Of a stretch of 64,000 nucleotides of DNA, positions 44,504 to 52,674 are shown piece by piece. The notes beneath the pieces are model-generated. The model saw nothing but the letters and a program-made list of their open reading frames with translations, did no database searches and had not been told where the DNA came from. A program made the position numbers and the translations under genes. Position 1 is the stretch's first letter. Each line of letters begins with the position of its first letter. The stretch covers positions 77,702 through 141,701 of the forward strand of contig NZ_JACJVQ010000005.1 of the NCBI RefSeq assembly GCF_014212135.1. The letters run 5' to 3'. This DNA comes from Cohnella thailandensis. GTDB taxonomy: Bacteria; Bacillota; Bacilli; Paenibacillales; Paenibacillaceae.

Positions 44504-45469
44504 TTATTCGAACGCGGCCTTGATCTCGGCCGCGTTCTTCTTCGAAGCCAGAAGCACGGCCAGCTTCAAGCGGGCTTTCGGCCCGTTCAGCCCGCGGGCG
44601 AAGACGACGCCGAGCTCCGTGAGCATCGCTCCTCCGCCTTCATAGGCGTAAGTGCCCTGCGGCTCTCCGCCGATGCAGCGGCTGACCAGAACGACCGGAA
44701 TCCCCGCCGCGATCGCCCGTTCGATTCCGGGCAGAAGGGAAGGAGGGACGTTGCCTTGGCCGAACGCTTCAAGGACGATGCCTTCGGCCCCCTTGGAGAG
44801 CGCGAACTCCAGCCAGTCCGCTCCCATGTCGAGCACGGCCTTGACGAGGAAGACGGAGCCGAGAGAGAGAACCGCCGCGTCCTCGTAGCTTGCGGCGGGT
44901 TCCATGGAGTAGCGGAACTCCGCCTTGCCGTTCCGCACCCAGCCGATCGGGCCGGACTCCGGGGATTGGAAGGCGAGCAGGCTGGACGTATGCGTCTTCG
45001 TGACATAACGCGCCGCATGGATCTGATCCTGCATGACGACGAGCACGCCGCGGGAGCGCGCGTTCCCGCTTGCGGCCGCATAGACGGCGCTCATCAGATT
45101 GACCGGGCCGTCGGTTCCCGCGTCATTGGACGCCTTCATCGCTCCGGTGACGATGACCGGCTTGCCCCAAGGGAGCTGAAGATCCAGGAAGTAGGCCGTC
45201 TCCTCCAGCGTATCGGTGCCGTGGGTGACGACCACCCCGTCGATCTCCGGGTTCGCGAGGCTGTCCCGAACCGCCCGAAGCAGGGCGTTCAGTTCCGTCA
45301 GGGTCATCTGAGGGCTTGACTTGTTGCATACGTCCTCGGAGACGACCTCGATCTCCCCGTTCAGCCATCCGGATAACACGTCGTTCGTCGGGCGATCCAC
45401 CTTGCCCGTGCTCGCGTCGTGAGACATCGCTATCGTTCCGCCGGTGGTCAGCAGCTTGATTTTGCTCAT
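44504..45469 (-). CDS. ansA: L-asparaginase (type I/II, N-terminal threonine family)
   Basis: 321 residues from ATG 45469 with GGGGGG upstream; an in-frame ATG at 45493 adds 8 residues. Active-site motif 1 is LLTTGGTIAM and motif 2 is VVTHGTDTLEETAYFLDL; GTDGPVNLMSAVYAAAS and the C-terminal domain are intact. It converts asparagine to aspartate and ammonia. No signal peptide is seen, so it is cytoplasmic. It follows the M50-like gene by 33 bases on the same strand and ends in a clear terminator. Confidence 0.95.
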   Translation of the reverse strand: MSKIKLLTTGGTIAMSHDASTGKVDRPTNDVLSGWLNGEIEVVSEDVCNKSSPQMTLTELNALLRAVRDSLANPEIDGVVVTHGTDTLEETAYFLDLQLPWGKPVIVTGAMKASNDAGTDGPVNLMSAVYAAASGNARSRGVLVVMQDQIHAARYVTKTHTSSLLAFQSPESGPIGWVRNGKAEFRYSMEPAASYEDAAVLSLGSVFLVKAVLDMGADWLEFALSKGAEGIVLEAFGQGNVPPSLLPGIERAIAAGIPVVLVSRCIGGEPQGTYAYEGGGAMLTELGVVFARGLNGPKARLKLAVLLASKKNAAEIKAAFE

Positions 45470-45502
45470 GTAGGAATCCCCCCGTTTAAACATACCGTCC
45501 TA

Positions 45503-46273
45503 TTATACGTCCATTCGCCGCTTGGGCCAAATGCCGTCCCTTCGTTTCGCCGCAGCGGCGGAGGGGCCGCTCACGGTTCGAACGAACAGCTGCAGCGACC
45601 GGCCGACGCAAGCCAGAGCGAACAACAGGAAGAGGATCGACCAGAGAAGAGCCGGCAAGCCGGTAATCCGCTCCAGCGAGGAAGCGTCGCCCGCGCTCCG
45701 GGAGCCGTCAAGGGAATTCAGCACGAGCGTGAAAGGCCCCATCGCCGATTCCTCAAGCGTCAGGAAAGCGAGAAGCCCGTAATAAACGCTTCGGATCCAG
45801 TCCTTCTTCTGGAATAGGACCAGCGCGTTTAAAGCGATGAACCCGATGAGCCACCTAAAGCCGAAGCCCGAATGGACGTAGAACGCGAGCAGCGCCAGGG
45901 CGATTCCCGTCATGAGCCAAAGCCCGAGCTTCTGCTTCCCCGCGCTTTGGAGATAAAACAGCAGAAGGGCGAACAATGAGGCGCCTATGTAGCCCGAGAG
46001 CGCAATGGGAAGATGGCTCCACGAGGAGGCCAATCGGAAATACGTCACTCCGCTGTGATCGGCGTGCAGCTCGACGCTGAGCACGCTTCCGGACAAGAGC
46101 AGGGTCGTAGCCGCGTGGCTGAATTCGTGAACCATCGTATCGAGATTGCGGAAGAAGGCCGAGAAGGGAATCAGCCTGGTCAGGAACAGGGATACGATCA
46201 GATAAAGGATCGACAACAGCCATTTGCTCAACGAGCTTCGCTCCTCGTCTCCCGGCGTTTTCTCTATTTTCAC
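45503..46273 (-). CDS. M50-like membrane metallopeptidase
   Basis: 256 residues with at least six membrane segments and the zinc motif HEFSH (His49, Glu50, His53) just inside the second segment, as in the M50B-like/YugP-adjacent group of site-2-protease relatives. The usual downstream third metal ligand (NxxPxxxLDG in S2P) is not obvious, so it may be a divergent or non-canonical protease. The C-terminal tail is basic (AKRRDGIWPKRRMDV). The substrate is unknown. Confidence 0.75.
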   Translation of the reverse strand: MKIEKTPGDEERSSLSKWLLSILYLIVSLFLTRLIPFSAFFRNLDTMVHEFSHAATTLLLSGSVLSVELHADHSGVTYFRLASSWSHLPIALSGYIGASLFALLLFYLQSAGKQKLGLWLMTGIALALLAFYVHSGFGFRWLIGFIALNALVLFQKKDWIRSVYYGLLAFLTLEESAMGPFTLVLNSLDGSRSAGDASSLERITGLPALLWSILFLLFALACVGRSLQLFVRTVSGPSAAAAKRRDGIWPKRRMDV

Positions 46274-46301
46274 ATAATGATCCTAAATTGCAAGCGGCGA
46301 T

Positions 46302-46336
46302 AAAAAAAGCCCACCGCGCCGCAAGGACGCGATGGG
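46302..46336 (-). terminator. Terminator of the YjcZ-type peptide gene
   Basis: On the minus strand CCCATCGCG and CGCGGTGGG pair with one G-U, followed by C and seven T (A-run at 46302-46308). Confidence 0.88.
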
Positions 46337-46368
46337 GTGAGGTTAGCCTCGTGTGGAATGTCCGCGAA

Positions 46369-46473
46369 TTAGTAGCCTGCCTTCAGGATGATGACCAACA
46401 GGATGAACAGTACGAGAGCGAAAGCTGCTGCTCCCATGCCGCCGTAGCTGGCGCCTGCAACTGGGTAACTCAT
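46369..46473 (-). CDS. YjcZ-family sporulation peptide (small ORF)
   Basis: A 34-residue protein, MSYPVAGASYGGMGAAAFAL followed by VLFILLVIILKAGY. The Tyr/Gly-rich beginning and a single C-terminal membrane helix ending at the stop are the hallmarks of YjcZ-type sporulation proteins. The GGTGGTGA site lies 6 bases before the ATG, and a strong terminator follows. The function of the family is poorly known. Confidence 0.85.
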   Translation of the reverse strand: MSYPVAGASYGGMGAAAFALVLFILLVIILKAGY

Positions 46474-46619
46474 GCGTTATCACCACCGTGGAAGTAGGAT
46501 TGTGTATCACCCTGTCATCTTATGACCGGGGACATTCGGATGACCGAGGCAAACGCACAGATCAAACTCAGGTTCCGCGAACGCCCGCCCATAATAGGCA
46601 TTTCGATTTAGCGCGCAAG

Positions 46620-46668
46620 AAAAAGGCTTCCGCCGTCGCGAGCCTCGACTCGATCAACGGCGGAAGCC
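46620..46668 (-). terminator. Terminator of the J-like gene
   Basis: GGCTTCCGCCGT (46625-46636) pairs perfectly with ACGGCGGAAGCC (46657-46668); on the minus strand a T-run follows. The stop codon of the J-like gene is 20 bases away. Confidence 0.9.
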
Positions 46669-46688
46669 ATCCGCACATGCCATAACGC

Positions 46689-47642
46689 TTATTCGGCTTC
46701 GTTCAAGTAGTGAAGAATAAACTGAGCGGCCTTCTCCGGGTTGGCGGCGGAGGCTTTGATGGCGGCGTAATACTGGCCGGTTCCGTTCACGCCCAGCTCA
46801 TCGCCGAGCGGCGTTTCGGACAAGTCGATCGCATATACGGCTTCGTCCAGAGAGGGCTCGGGTTGTCCGTTCGAATCGACCGGCTGGTAGACGATGGCCT
46901 GCGAGTCCCCATCCTGCGGCAGCTCCCCGGCGCCGGCGCCCTCGTAAGAGTCGAGAGGAAGGAAGAAGCCTTGGTTGGCGAGTTTCTCGAAGTTCGCCTT
47001 GTCCACGATGAACAGGTCCGACTTGTTGTCGAGCAAGACGATCACGCTTTTCTGAATGAGGGCCATATCCTGCTCGCTGCGAACCTCGCTAGGGACGTAG
47101 GTAAGCTCGGCCTTCACGCGCTTCCAGTCCGGGAACCGCTTCAGAATCTCCTCGCCAAGCGGCTCCGTGTCGGCGCCGAAGCTCTCCCCGTAGAAGAATT
47201 CCCCGTAGAACATGACGGACAGGTCGATCGGCGGCAGCTTGGCCAATCTCGCCTGCTCCTCCCGATGATCGACAAAAGCCTTGATTCCGTAACCGATCAA
47301 AGCGAGAACGATAAGTCCGATAAGCATGTGAAATTTATAATAGTGGAAAAAGTGATCCCATTTCTGGGCTTTGTTCGCCATGCCCTTGAATTTGCCGTAT
47401 TCCTGGGCGGTGAACTCCGCTTTGGCCTGGTTCTCCTCGTAATCGCGGATAAAACGGTAGGCTTCGCTGATCTTGTCCAAGTCCACGGCTTCTTCGGCGG
47501 GCGTATCTCCGCCTTCCCTCATCTTCTGGGCGCGGGCCCGGCGCGTCAAGAGGAAGAACCGATTCTCCAGCTCTTCCTTGGTAGCGGTCTCCGGAAGTCC
47601 AAGCGTTTCGTAAGCCTGTTTCAAGTCTTCCAATTCGGTCAC
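46689..47642 (-). CDS. J-domain-like membrane protein lacking HPD
   Basis: 317 residues from GTG 47642. Residues 1-70 resemble a J-domain (YETLGLPETATKEELENRFF, LDKISEAYRFIRDYE), but the HPD tripeptide required to stimulate DnaK is absent (sequence reads LTRRARAQKMREGG). A single membrane helix follows (about 105-122) and an extracellular domain of about 190 residues whose end (ANPEKAAQFILHYLNEA) resembles a substrate-binding-protein-like fold. It is more likely a scaffold than a DnaK co-chaperone. Transcribed away from the AraC gene. Confidence 0.75.
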   Translation of the reverse strand: MTELEDLKQAYETLGLPETATKEELENRFFLLTRRARAQKMREGGDTPAEEAVDLDKISEAYRFIRDYEENQAKAEFTAQEYGKFKGMANKAQKWDHFFHYYKFHMLIGLIVLALIGYGIKAFVDHREEQARLAKLPPIDLSVMFYGEFFYGESFGADTEPLGEEILKRFPDWKRVKAELTYVPSEVRSEQDMALIQKSVIVLLDNKSDLFIVDKANFEKLANQGFFLPLDSYEGAGAGELPQDGDSQAIVYQPVDSNGQPEPSLDEAVYAIDLSETPLGDELGVNGTGQYYAAIKASAANPEKAAQFILHYLNEAE

Positions 47643-47770
47643 CTTCTGTCGTTGTCTTCAACACTTTAATTAGTATACGTGATAATTTGAGGCGCTTCCA
47701 CCGGGTCTACTCTTTTCACGGGCCGATCGGTTAGAATAGGAGGAAACTCGCGCAAGGGAGCCTGGCGACT

Positions 47771-48679
47771 TTGACCATAAGCTTATTTCCGGCGGAGTGG
47801 CTGGAAGGACAATATCAGCCTCGGGTGCATGCCTACTACTTCAAGGAATGGAACCGGTTCGAGATGGACTACCATCGGCACCCGTCCACCGAGATCATGT
47901 ACGTCATCTCCGGCACTTGCCGGGTGGAGCTCGCGGCGACGCCCTCGGACAACCCGGTTTCGATCTTTATGAAAAAGGGCGAATTCGTCGTTCTTAACGC
48001 CGACGCCCCTCATCGCCTGATCGTCGCGGACAAGTGCCGGATGCTCAACATCGAATTTCATCGGGTCGATTGGGCGGGACCGGTTCCCTCCTTTAAACAA
48101 TTGTCCGTCGAAGAAAAGGCGCTTCGCGGATTGCTGGCCGAGCCGGAGCCGTACGCGGTGCTTCGCGATCCGGAGGATGTCTACCATACGCTGAGAAGCC
48201 TCGTTCTCGAGCTGGACAGGAACGGCTCCTCCGACGGGGCGATGATTCAACTGCTGCTCTCCCAGCTGATCATCCGCATAGGAAGATTGCGTTCGGAGTC
48301 CCTCGGCGGCGATTCTCTTCCGGCGGAGCAATACGTCCGGCAAGCGATCGAATACCTTCACCAGAATTACGACCGGGAGATTCAAGTGAAGGATATCGCG
48401 GCGGCCGTCAGCTTGCACCCCGGCTATCTGCAGCGGATCTTCAAGGCGCAGGCGGGACGGACGCCGGTCGAATATTTGACGGATCTTAGAATGAAGAAAG
48501 CCCGGATGCTGCTCCGGCAGACGGACATTCCGGTGTCGGATATCCCGGAATACGTCGGCGTCGGCAGCAGGCCGTATTTCCACGCACTATTCAAGAAATA
48601 TACGGGACTTACTCCGGTCGAGTTTCGGGGATTGCGGGACACCCATCGCTGGGACTTGGATAAAAGTGAGGATTTCTGA
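47771..48679 (+). CDS. AraC family transcriptional regulator
   Basis: 302 residues from TTG 47771 (AAGGGAG upstream). The N-terminal cupin (YHRHPSTEIMYVISGTCRVE, GEFVVLNADAPHRL) binds a ligand, probably a sugar; the C-terminal pair of helix-turn-helices (about 200-290: IQVKDIAAAVSLHPGYLQRI, FKAQAGRTPVEYLTDLRMKK) binds DNA. It is followed 112 bases later by the GH4 glycosidase gene, which it likely activates. Confidence 0.92.
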   Translation: MTISLFPAEWLEGQYQPRVHAYYFKEWNRFEMDYHRHPSTEIMYVISGTCRVELAATPSDNPVSIFMKKGEFVVLNADAPHRLIVADKCRMLNIEFHRVDWAGPVPSFKQLSVEEKALRGLLAEPEPYAVLRDPEDVYHTLRSLVLELDRNGSSDGAMIQLLLSQLIIRIGRLRSESLGGDSLPAEQYVRQAIEYLHQNYDREIQVKDIAAAVSLHPGYLQRIFKAQAGRTPVEYLTDLRMKKARMLLRQTDIPVSDIPEYVGVGSRPYFHALFKKYTGLTPVEFRGLRDTHRWDLDKSEDF

Positions 48680-48791
48680 CAGCTGCGCGCACAGGAAGTC
48701 ACGATATTGATAACGCTCTTGTCGGCTGCGTCGATACAATGAAAGAGAAAGTCGTTCATTGAAGAAACGAGTCCACGGAGGCGTTATAGCG

Positions 48792-50306
48792 ATGTCATTT
48801 AAAATTGCGTTCATCGGAGCGGGCAGCATCGGCTTCACCCGCGGCTTGCTGCGCGACCTGCTCAGCGTGCCGGAGTTCCATAACATCGAGGTTGCTTTTA
48901 CGGACATCAATCCCCATAACCTGGAGATGGTGACCGAGCTGTGCCAGAGAGACATCGAGGAGAACGGATTGCCGATCCGGATTCAAGCTTCGATCGACCG
49001 CCGGGAAGCGCTGAAGGACGCGAAGTACGTGATCTGCACGATTCGCGTCGGCGGCTTGGAGGCGTTCGCGACGGACGTGGACATTCCGCTTAAATACGGG
49101 GTCGACCAATGCGTGGGCGACACGCTTTGCGCGGGCGGCATCATGTACGGGCAGCGCGGCATTCAAGAGATGCTGAATATCTGCAAGGATATCCGGGAAG
49201 CGGCGGCCAAGGACGTTCTTCTGCTCAACTACGCGAACCCGATGGCGATGCTCACTTGGGCCTGCAACAAGTACGGCGGCATCCGGACGGTCGGCCTGTG
49301 CCACGGCGTGCAGGGCGGCCATTGGCAGATCGCGCAGGCGTTCGGACTGGAGATGGAAGAGGTCGATATCGTCTGCGCGGGCATCAACCATCAAACCTGG
49401 TACGTCCAGATCAAGCACAAGGGCGAAGACCTGACGGGCAAGCTGCTCGAAGCCTTCGAGAAGCATGAAGACTTCAGCCGCACCGAGAAGGTCCGGATCG
49501 ACATGCTGCGGCGCTTCGGCTACTACAGCACGGAATCGAACGGACACCTCAGCGAATACGTTCCGTGGTACCGCAAGCGTCCGGACGAGATCAAGGATTG
49601 GATCGACCTCGGCAGCTGGATCAACGGGGAGACCGGCGGATACCTGCGCGTCTGCACGGAAGGCCGCAACTGGTTCGAGACCGACTTCCCGAATTGGATG
49701 AAGGACCCCGCGCTGGAGTACAAGCCGTCCGAACGCAGCCACGAGCACGGCTCCTACATCATCGAAGGGCTCGAGACGGGCCGGGTTTATCGCGGGCACT
49801 TCAACGTGGTCAACGACGGCGTCATCCGCAATCTTCCGGCGGACGCGGTCATCGAAGCGCCCGGCTACGTCGACGGCAACGGCATCTCGATGACGACGGT
49901 CGGAGACCTTCCGCTCGGACCGGCCGCGGTGTGCAGCGTCAGCATCTCCGTGCAGCGCCTCGCGGTCGAAGCGGCGGTGAGCGGCGACGACAAGCTGCTT
50001 CGCCAGGCGTTCATGATGGATCCTCTCGTCGGTGCCGTCTGCAATCCGAAGGAGATCTGGCAGATGGTGGACGAGATGCTCGTCGCGCAGGAGAAGTGGC
50101 TGCCGCAATACGGCGCGGTCATCGCGGAAGCGAAGGAGCGCCTGGCGTCGGGCAATCTGTTGCCGACGCGCGAAGGCTATCAAGGCGCCGCGCGCCAGCA
50201 GGTGAAGACGGTCGAGCAGATGCAGCTGGACCGGGACGAAGCCAACCGCAACGCCGGCGAGTCCGACAAGGGCAAGAACCGGCACAAGCTGCCGACGGAT
50301 ATCTAA
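48792..50306 (+). CDS. melA: GH4 family glycosidase, alpha-galactosidase-like
   Basis: 504 residues from ATG 48792 behind GGAGGCG. NAD-binding Rossmann motif FIGAGSIGFTRGLLRDLL, then the GH4 metal ligands in GLCHGVQGG and AGINHQTW, and VCTEGRNW/EHGSYIIEGLETG. GH4 enzymes use NAD+ and a divalent metal and cleave by an oxidation-elimination route. The CHGV form groups with alpha-galactosidase (MelA) rather than phospho-glycosidases. No sugar transporter is adjacent, so the substrate is likely imported by a system elsewhere. Confidence 0.92.
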   Translation: MSFKIAFIGAGSIGFTRGLLRDLLSVPEFHNIEVAFTDINPHNLEMVTELCQRDIEENGLPIRIQASIDRREALKDAKYVICTIRVGGLEAFATDVDIPLKYGVDQCVGDTLCAGGIMYGQRGIQEMLNICKDIREAAAKDVLLLNYANPMAMLTWACNKYGGIRTVGLCHGVQGGHWQIAQAFGLEMEEVDIVCAGINHQTWYVQIKHKGEDLTGKLLEAFEKHEDFSRTEKVRIDMLRRFGYYSTESNGHLSEYVPWYRKRPDEIKDWIDLGSWINGETGGYLRVCTEGRNWFETDFPNWMKDPALEYKPSERSHEHGSYIIEGLETGRVYRGHFNVVNDGVIRNLPADAVIEAPGYVDGNGISMTTVGDLPLGPAAVCSVSISVQRLAVEAAVSGDDKLLRQAFMMDPLVGAVCNPKEIWQMVDEMLVAQEKWLPQYGAVIAEAKERLASGNLLPTREGYQGAARQQVKTVEQMQLDRDEANRNAGESDKGKNRHKLPTDI

Positions 50307-50321
50307 GCATCATGTTGAAAT

Positions 50322-50362
50322 GCCGCTCCCTAGCGCGATGGCGCTCCCGGGGGCGGCTTTTT
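50322..50362 (+). terminator. Terminator after the GH4 gene
   Basis: GCCGCTCCC (50322-50330) pairs with GGGGGCGGC (50349-50357) with one G-U; the loop contains AGCGC-GATG-GCGCT; TTTTT follows. Confidence 0.88.
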
Positions 50363-50478
50363 AGCGCTATGCACCGGGCTGCGACGGTTGTTCGAACGGG
50401 AGAGCGAGCGGAGGCTTCTTTTCCTTCGCGCGGCTGTGCGATGCGGCGTTTCTTCCAGACGCACTCCTCATTTCTATG

Positions 50479-50611
50479 TAACGGACATCAGCGACTCTTA
50501 TTCGGCTTTTTACGACCATTCCGGATTTTAACGGACACAGGAGCCCCTTAAATGTCGGTAACCTCCATTCGAAGCGATAGAATAGAAAATAAGCGTCTCG
50601 TATGTCCGTTA
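50479..50611. repeat. Repeat cluster 1: three 24-base units
   Basis: Units 50479-50502 (TAACGGACATCAGCG...) and 50529-50552 on the plus strand are spaced exactly 50 bases start to start; a third at 50588-50611 is inverted (ends ATGTCCGTTA). Arms share TAACGGACA and a CTTATT/CTTAAA-like end. A possible decayed fourth unit near 50638 ends AGGTTA. Confidence 0.75.
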
Positions 50612-50841
50612 CTCCGAAACCCGAGATAGAACACGATCGCATCACGAACCTTACAGGTTAAAATAGAGGATCCGTCCGGTTGCGAGACTAATTGGTTTAT
50701 TTACGGCGGCAGCAGTATGCGAACGGGCAGTCGCAAGCGGTCATGCAAAAGGCGATAGCGAGACGGGAGAGGATTCCGTCTTGCCGATGACAATCCTACA
50801 ATCCTACGACCCTGCGCCACGATCAATGCCCCCCTCGACTG

Positions 50842-51023
50842 TAACGGAACTCAGAGCCCTTATTCCCGTCAAAATCGACCTTTTCCCATTTTAACGGAAG
50901 TGTGAGCCTTTATTTTGGCAAAAAGCCTCTAAATACAAGCCTTTTCCCAGAATAAGGGCTCTGCGTTCCGTTAGACTTCCAGAGCGTGCCTAAGCAGAGA
51001 AATTAGGGCTCTCACTTCCGTTA
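50842..51023. repeat. Repeat cluster 2: four 24-base units, two direct and two inverted
   Basis: Plus-strand units at 50842-50865 (TAACGGAACTCAGAGCCC...) and 50892-50915 (TAACGGAAGTGTGAGCC...) are 50 bases apart; minus-strand units at 50950-50973 and 51000-51023 are also 50 apart. The first and third pair as a 24-base inverted repeat with one mismatch; the second and fourth share TAACGGAAGTG-GAGCC with one mismatch. The whole is a large imperfect palindrome. Confidence 0.85.
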
Positions 51024-51250
51024 CAGCGTCAAACGCCACGTCGACATGATCGCACGACGAAGGACCCACCCCAGCCTCTCCTGACCGAAAGGGATAATGG
51101 TACGCCATCCCTTCGAAAAGCAGCCCGAAAGCAGGAATGATCCCGCCCGGACGGACGTATATATGCCTCGAGGCAAGAATGGGCCGGCAGTCCGCGGCGG
51201 TGGACAAGATTTTACGGCGATATTCGATCCGAAAAAGGCGGAGGTCCCAC

Positions 51251-51688
51251 ATGGAGTCATCGATCCTCTGGTTGATTGCCGGTTTGCTGCTCGTCATAGC
51301 GGAGATTTTGACGCTGACGTTCTTCCTGCTGTGGTTGGCGATTGGGGCTTTCGCAGGGGCGATCGCGGCATGGCTGGCTCCGGATTCCTTCTTCGTTCAG
51401 GCGCTGGCGGCCGTAGTCGCGGCGGGCGTGCTGACCGTCTTCACCAAGCCGTTATCCCGCAGGTTCCGCAAGTCCGGCAAAGGGTTCGAGGATGCGATCG
51501 ATCGGTTGATCGGCAAGCAAGGCATCGTGATCGAGGACATCGAAGAGGGCAAGTCCGGCATCGTCAAGGTGGAGGGCGAGCTGTGGAGCGCCGTCTCGGA
51601 TGAGCGTCTGGCCAAAGGAGAGCCCGTCGTCGTCCTTCGCAGGGGAACGGCGCAGGTAGAGGTGCAAAAATGGGGAGGGAATCGCTAG
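51251..51688 (+). CDS. nfeD: NfeD-family membrane protein
   Basis: 145 residues from ATG 51251 with GGAGGT upstream. Three membrane segments (ILWLIAGLLLVIAEILTLTF, LLWLAIGAFAGAIAAWLAP, VQALAAVVAAGVLTVF) and a C-terminal OB-fold (about 80-140: LIGKQGIVIEDIEEGKSGIV, KVEGELWSAVS). NfeD proteins pair with SPFH proteins in membrane microdomains. The stop is immediately followed by the GTG start of the SPFH gene. Confidence 0.92.
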   Translation: MESSILWLIAGLLLVIAEILTLTFFLLWLAIGAFAGAIAAWLAPDSFFVQALAAVVAAGVLTVFTKPLSRRFRKSGKGFEDAIDRLIGKQGIVIEDIEEGKSGIVKVEGELWSAVSDERLAKGEPVVVLRRGTAQVEVQKWGGNR

Positions 51689-52627
51689 GTGGCCATCGTT
51701 ATCGTCGTATTGATCCTTTTGCTGGCTGTCGTGTTTGTCGGCTTCTCGATCAAGATCGTGCCTCAACAGAAGGTCGGCGTCGTCGAGCGTCTCGGGAAGT
51801 ATAATCGGCTTCTCACGCCGGGCGTCAACATTCTGGTGCCGTTCATCGATTACGTTCGCGTGAACCACGACCTCCGAATCCAGCAAGCGCACGTGCCGCC
51901 CCAATCGGTCATTACGAAGGACAACGTTCAGGTTCAGATCGATACGATTATTTTCTACCAGGTGGTGGCTCCCGAGCAGGCAACCTACGGAATCTCCGAT
52001 TACGTGTCGGGCGTGAGCAACATCACGACGGCGACGATGCGGCAGATCCTGGGCAAGATGGAGCTTGACGAGACGCTGTCCGGGCGGGAGAAAATCTCGA
52101 TCGAGATCCGGCTGGCGCTGGACGAGGCGACGGAGAAGTGGGGCGTGCGGATCGAGCGCGTCGAGGTGATCGACATCAAGCCGCCTGCCGACATCCAGGA
52201 AGCGATGGATAAGCAGATGAAGGCCGAGCGCAGCAAGCGGGCGATCGTGCTCGAAGCCGAAGCGGCCAAGCAGGACATGATCCTGCGGGCGGAAGGCGAC
52301 AAGCAGAGCAAAATCTTGAAGGCCGAAGGCGACAAGGAGGCGCGCATCCGCGAGGCGGAAGGGCTGCGGCAGGCCCAGGAACTCGAGGCGCTCGGACAGG
52401 CGAAGGCGATTCAGGCCGTGGCGGAAGCCGAGAAAACGCGGGTGGAGCTGCTTGCGGCGGCGGGACTGGACGAGAGAGTGCTGGCGTACCAATCGTTCGA
52501 TGCGCTCACGGAGATCTCGAAGGGCCCGGCGAACAAGGTATTCCTTCCTTCCAGCGCCGTGGAGGTGCTTGGGAGCATAGGGTCCATCGGGGAACTTTTC
52601 AAGACCGCCGCTAAGGAAGGCAAGTAA
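51689..52627 (+). CDS. SPFH/stomatin-like protein (band 7)
   Basis: 312 residues: N-terminal membrane anchor (IVIVVLILLLAVVFVGFSIK), SPFH domain (about 25-205: VPQQKVGVVERLGKYNRLLT, YGISDYVSGVSNITTATMRQ), then an Ala/Glu/Lys-rich coiled coil (KAERSKRAIVLEAEAAKQDM) with repeats such as LRAEGDKQSKILKAEGDKEA, and C-terminal VFLPSSAVEVLGSIG. This is the stomatin/QmcA/YbbK type. It abuts the NfeD gene, starts with GTG and ends at a clean terminator. The pair organises membrane protein complexes. Confidence 0.94.
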   Translation: MAIVIVVLILLLAVVFVGFSIKIVPQQKVGVVERLGKYNRLLTPGVNILVPFIDYVRVNHDLRIQQAHVPPQSVITKDNVQVQIDTIIFYQVVAPEQATYGISDYVSGVSNITTATMRQILGKMELDETLSGREKISIEIRLALDEATEKWGVRIERVEVIDIKPPADIQEAMDKQMKAERSKRAIVLEAEAAKQDMILRAEGDKQSKILKAEGDKEARIREAEGLRQAQELEALGQAKAIQAVAEAEKTRVELLAAAGLDERVLAYQSFDALTEISKGPANKVFLPSSAVEVLGSIGSIGELFKTAAKEGK

Positions 52628-52633
52628 ACGTAA

Positions 52634-52668
52634 AGAGCCCATCCCGGCAATTCCGGAGGATGGGCTCT
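52634..52668. terminator. Bidirectional terminator after the SPFH gene
   Basis: AGAGCCCATCC (52634-52644) and GGATGGGCTCT (52658-52668) form a perfect 11-bp stem between the convergent SPFH and propeller genes. Confidence 0.8.
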
Positions 52669-52674
52669 AATCGT

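Larger units (their letters stand above)
50363..51250. other. Gene-poor gap with repeat clusters
   Basis: 888 bases with no convincing gene on either strand. Apart from the repeats described separately (50479-50611 and 50842-51023) I see no RNA gene or promoter of note. The frame open through 51137-51250 is just an upstream extension of the NfeD gene with non-family sequence. Confidence 0.6.

Noticed and set aside
44521..44547. Inverted repeat AACGCGGCC/GGCCGCGTT at the asparaginase 3' end as a terminator
   Set aside because: It lies inside the coding sequence (Ala-rich C-terminus) and a better terminator follows at 44457-44498.
50479..51023. The 50-base repeat spacing as a CRISPR array
   Set aside because: Units are imperfect, flip orientation halfway, number only 3 and 4, and no cas gene is nearby.
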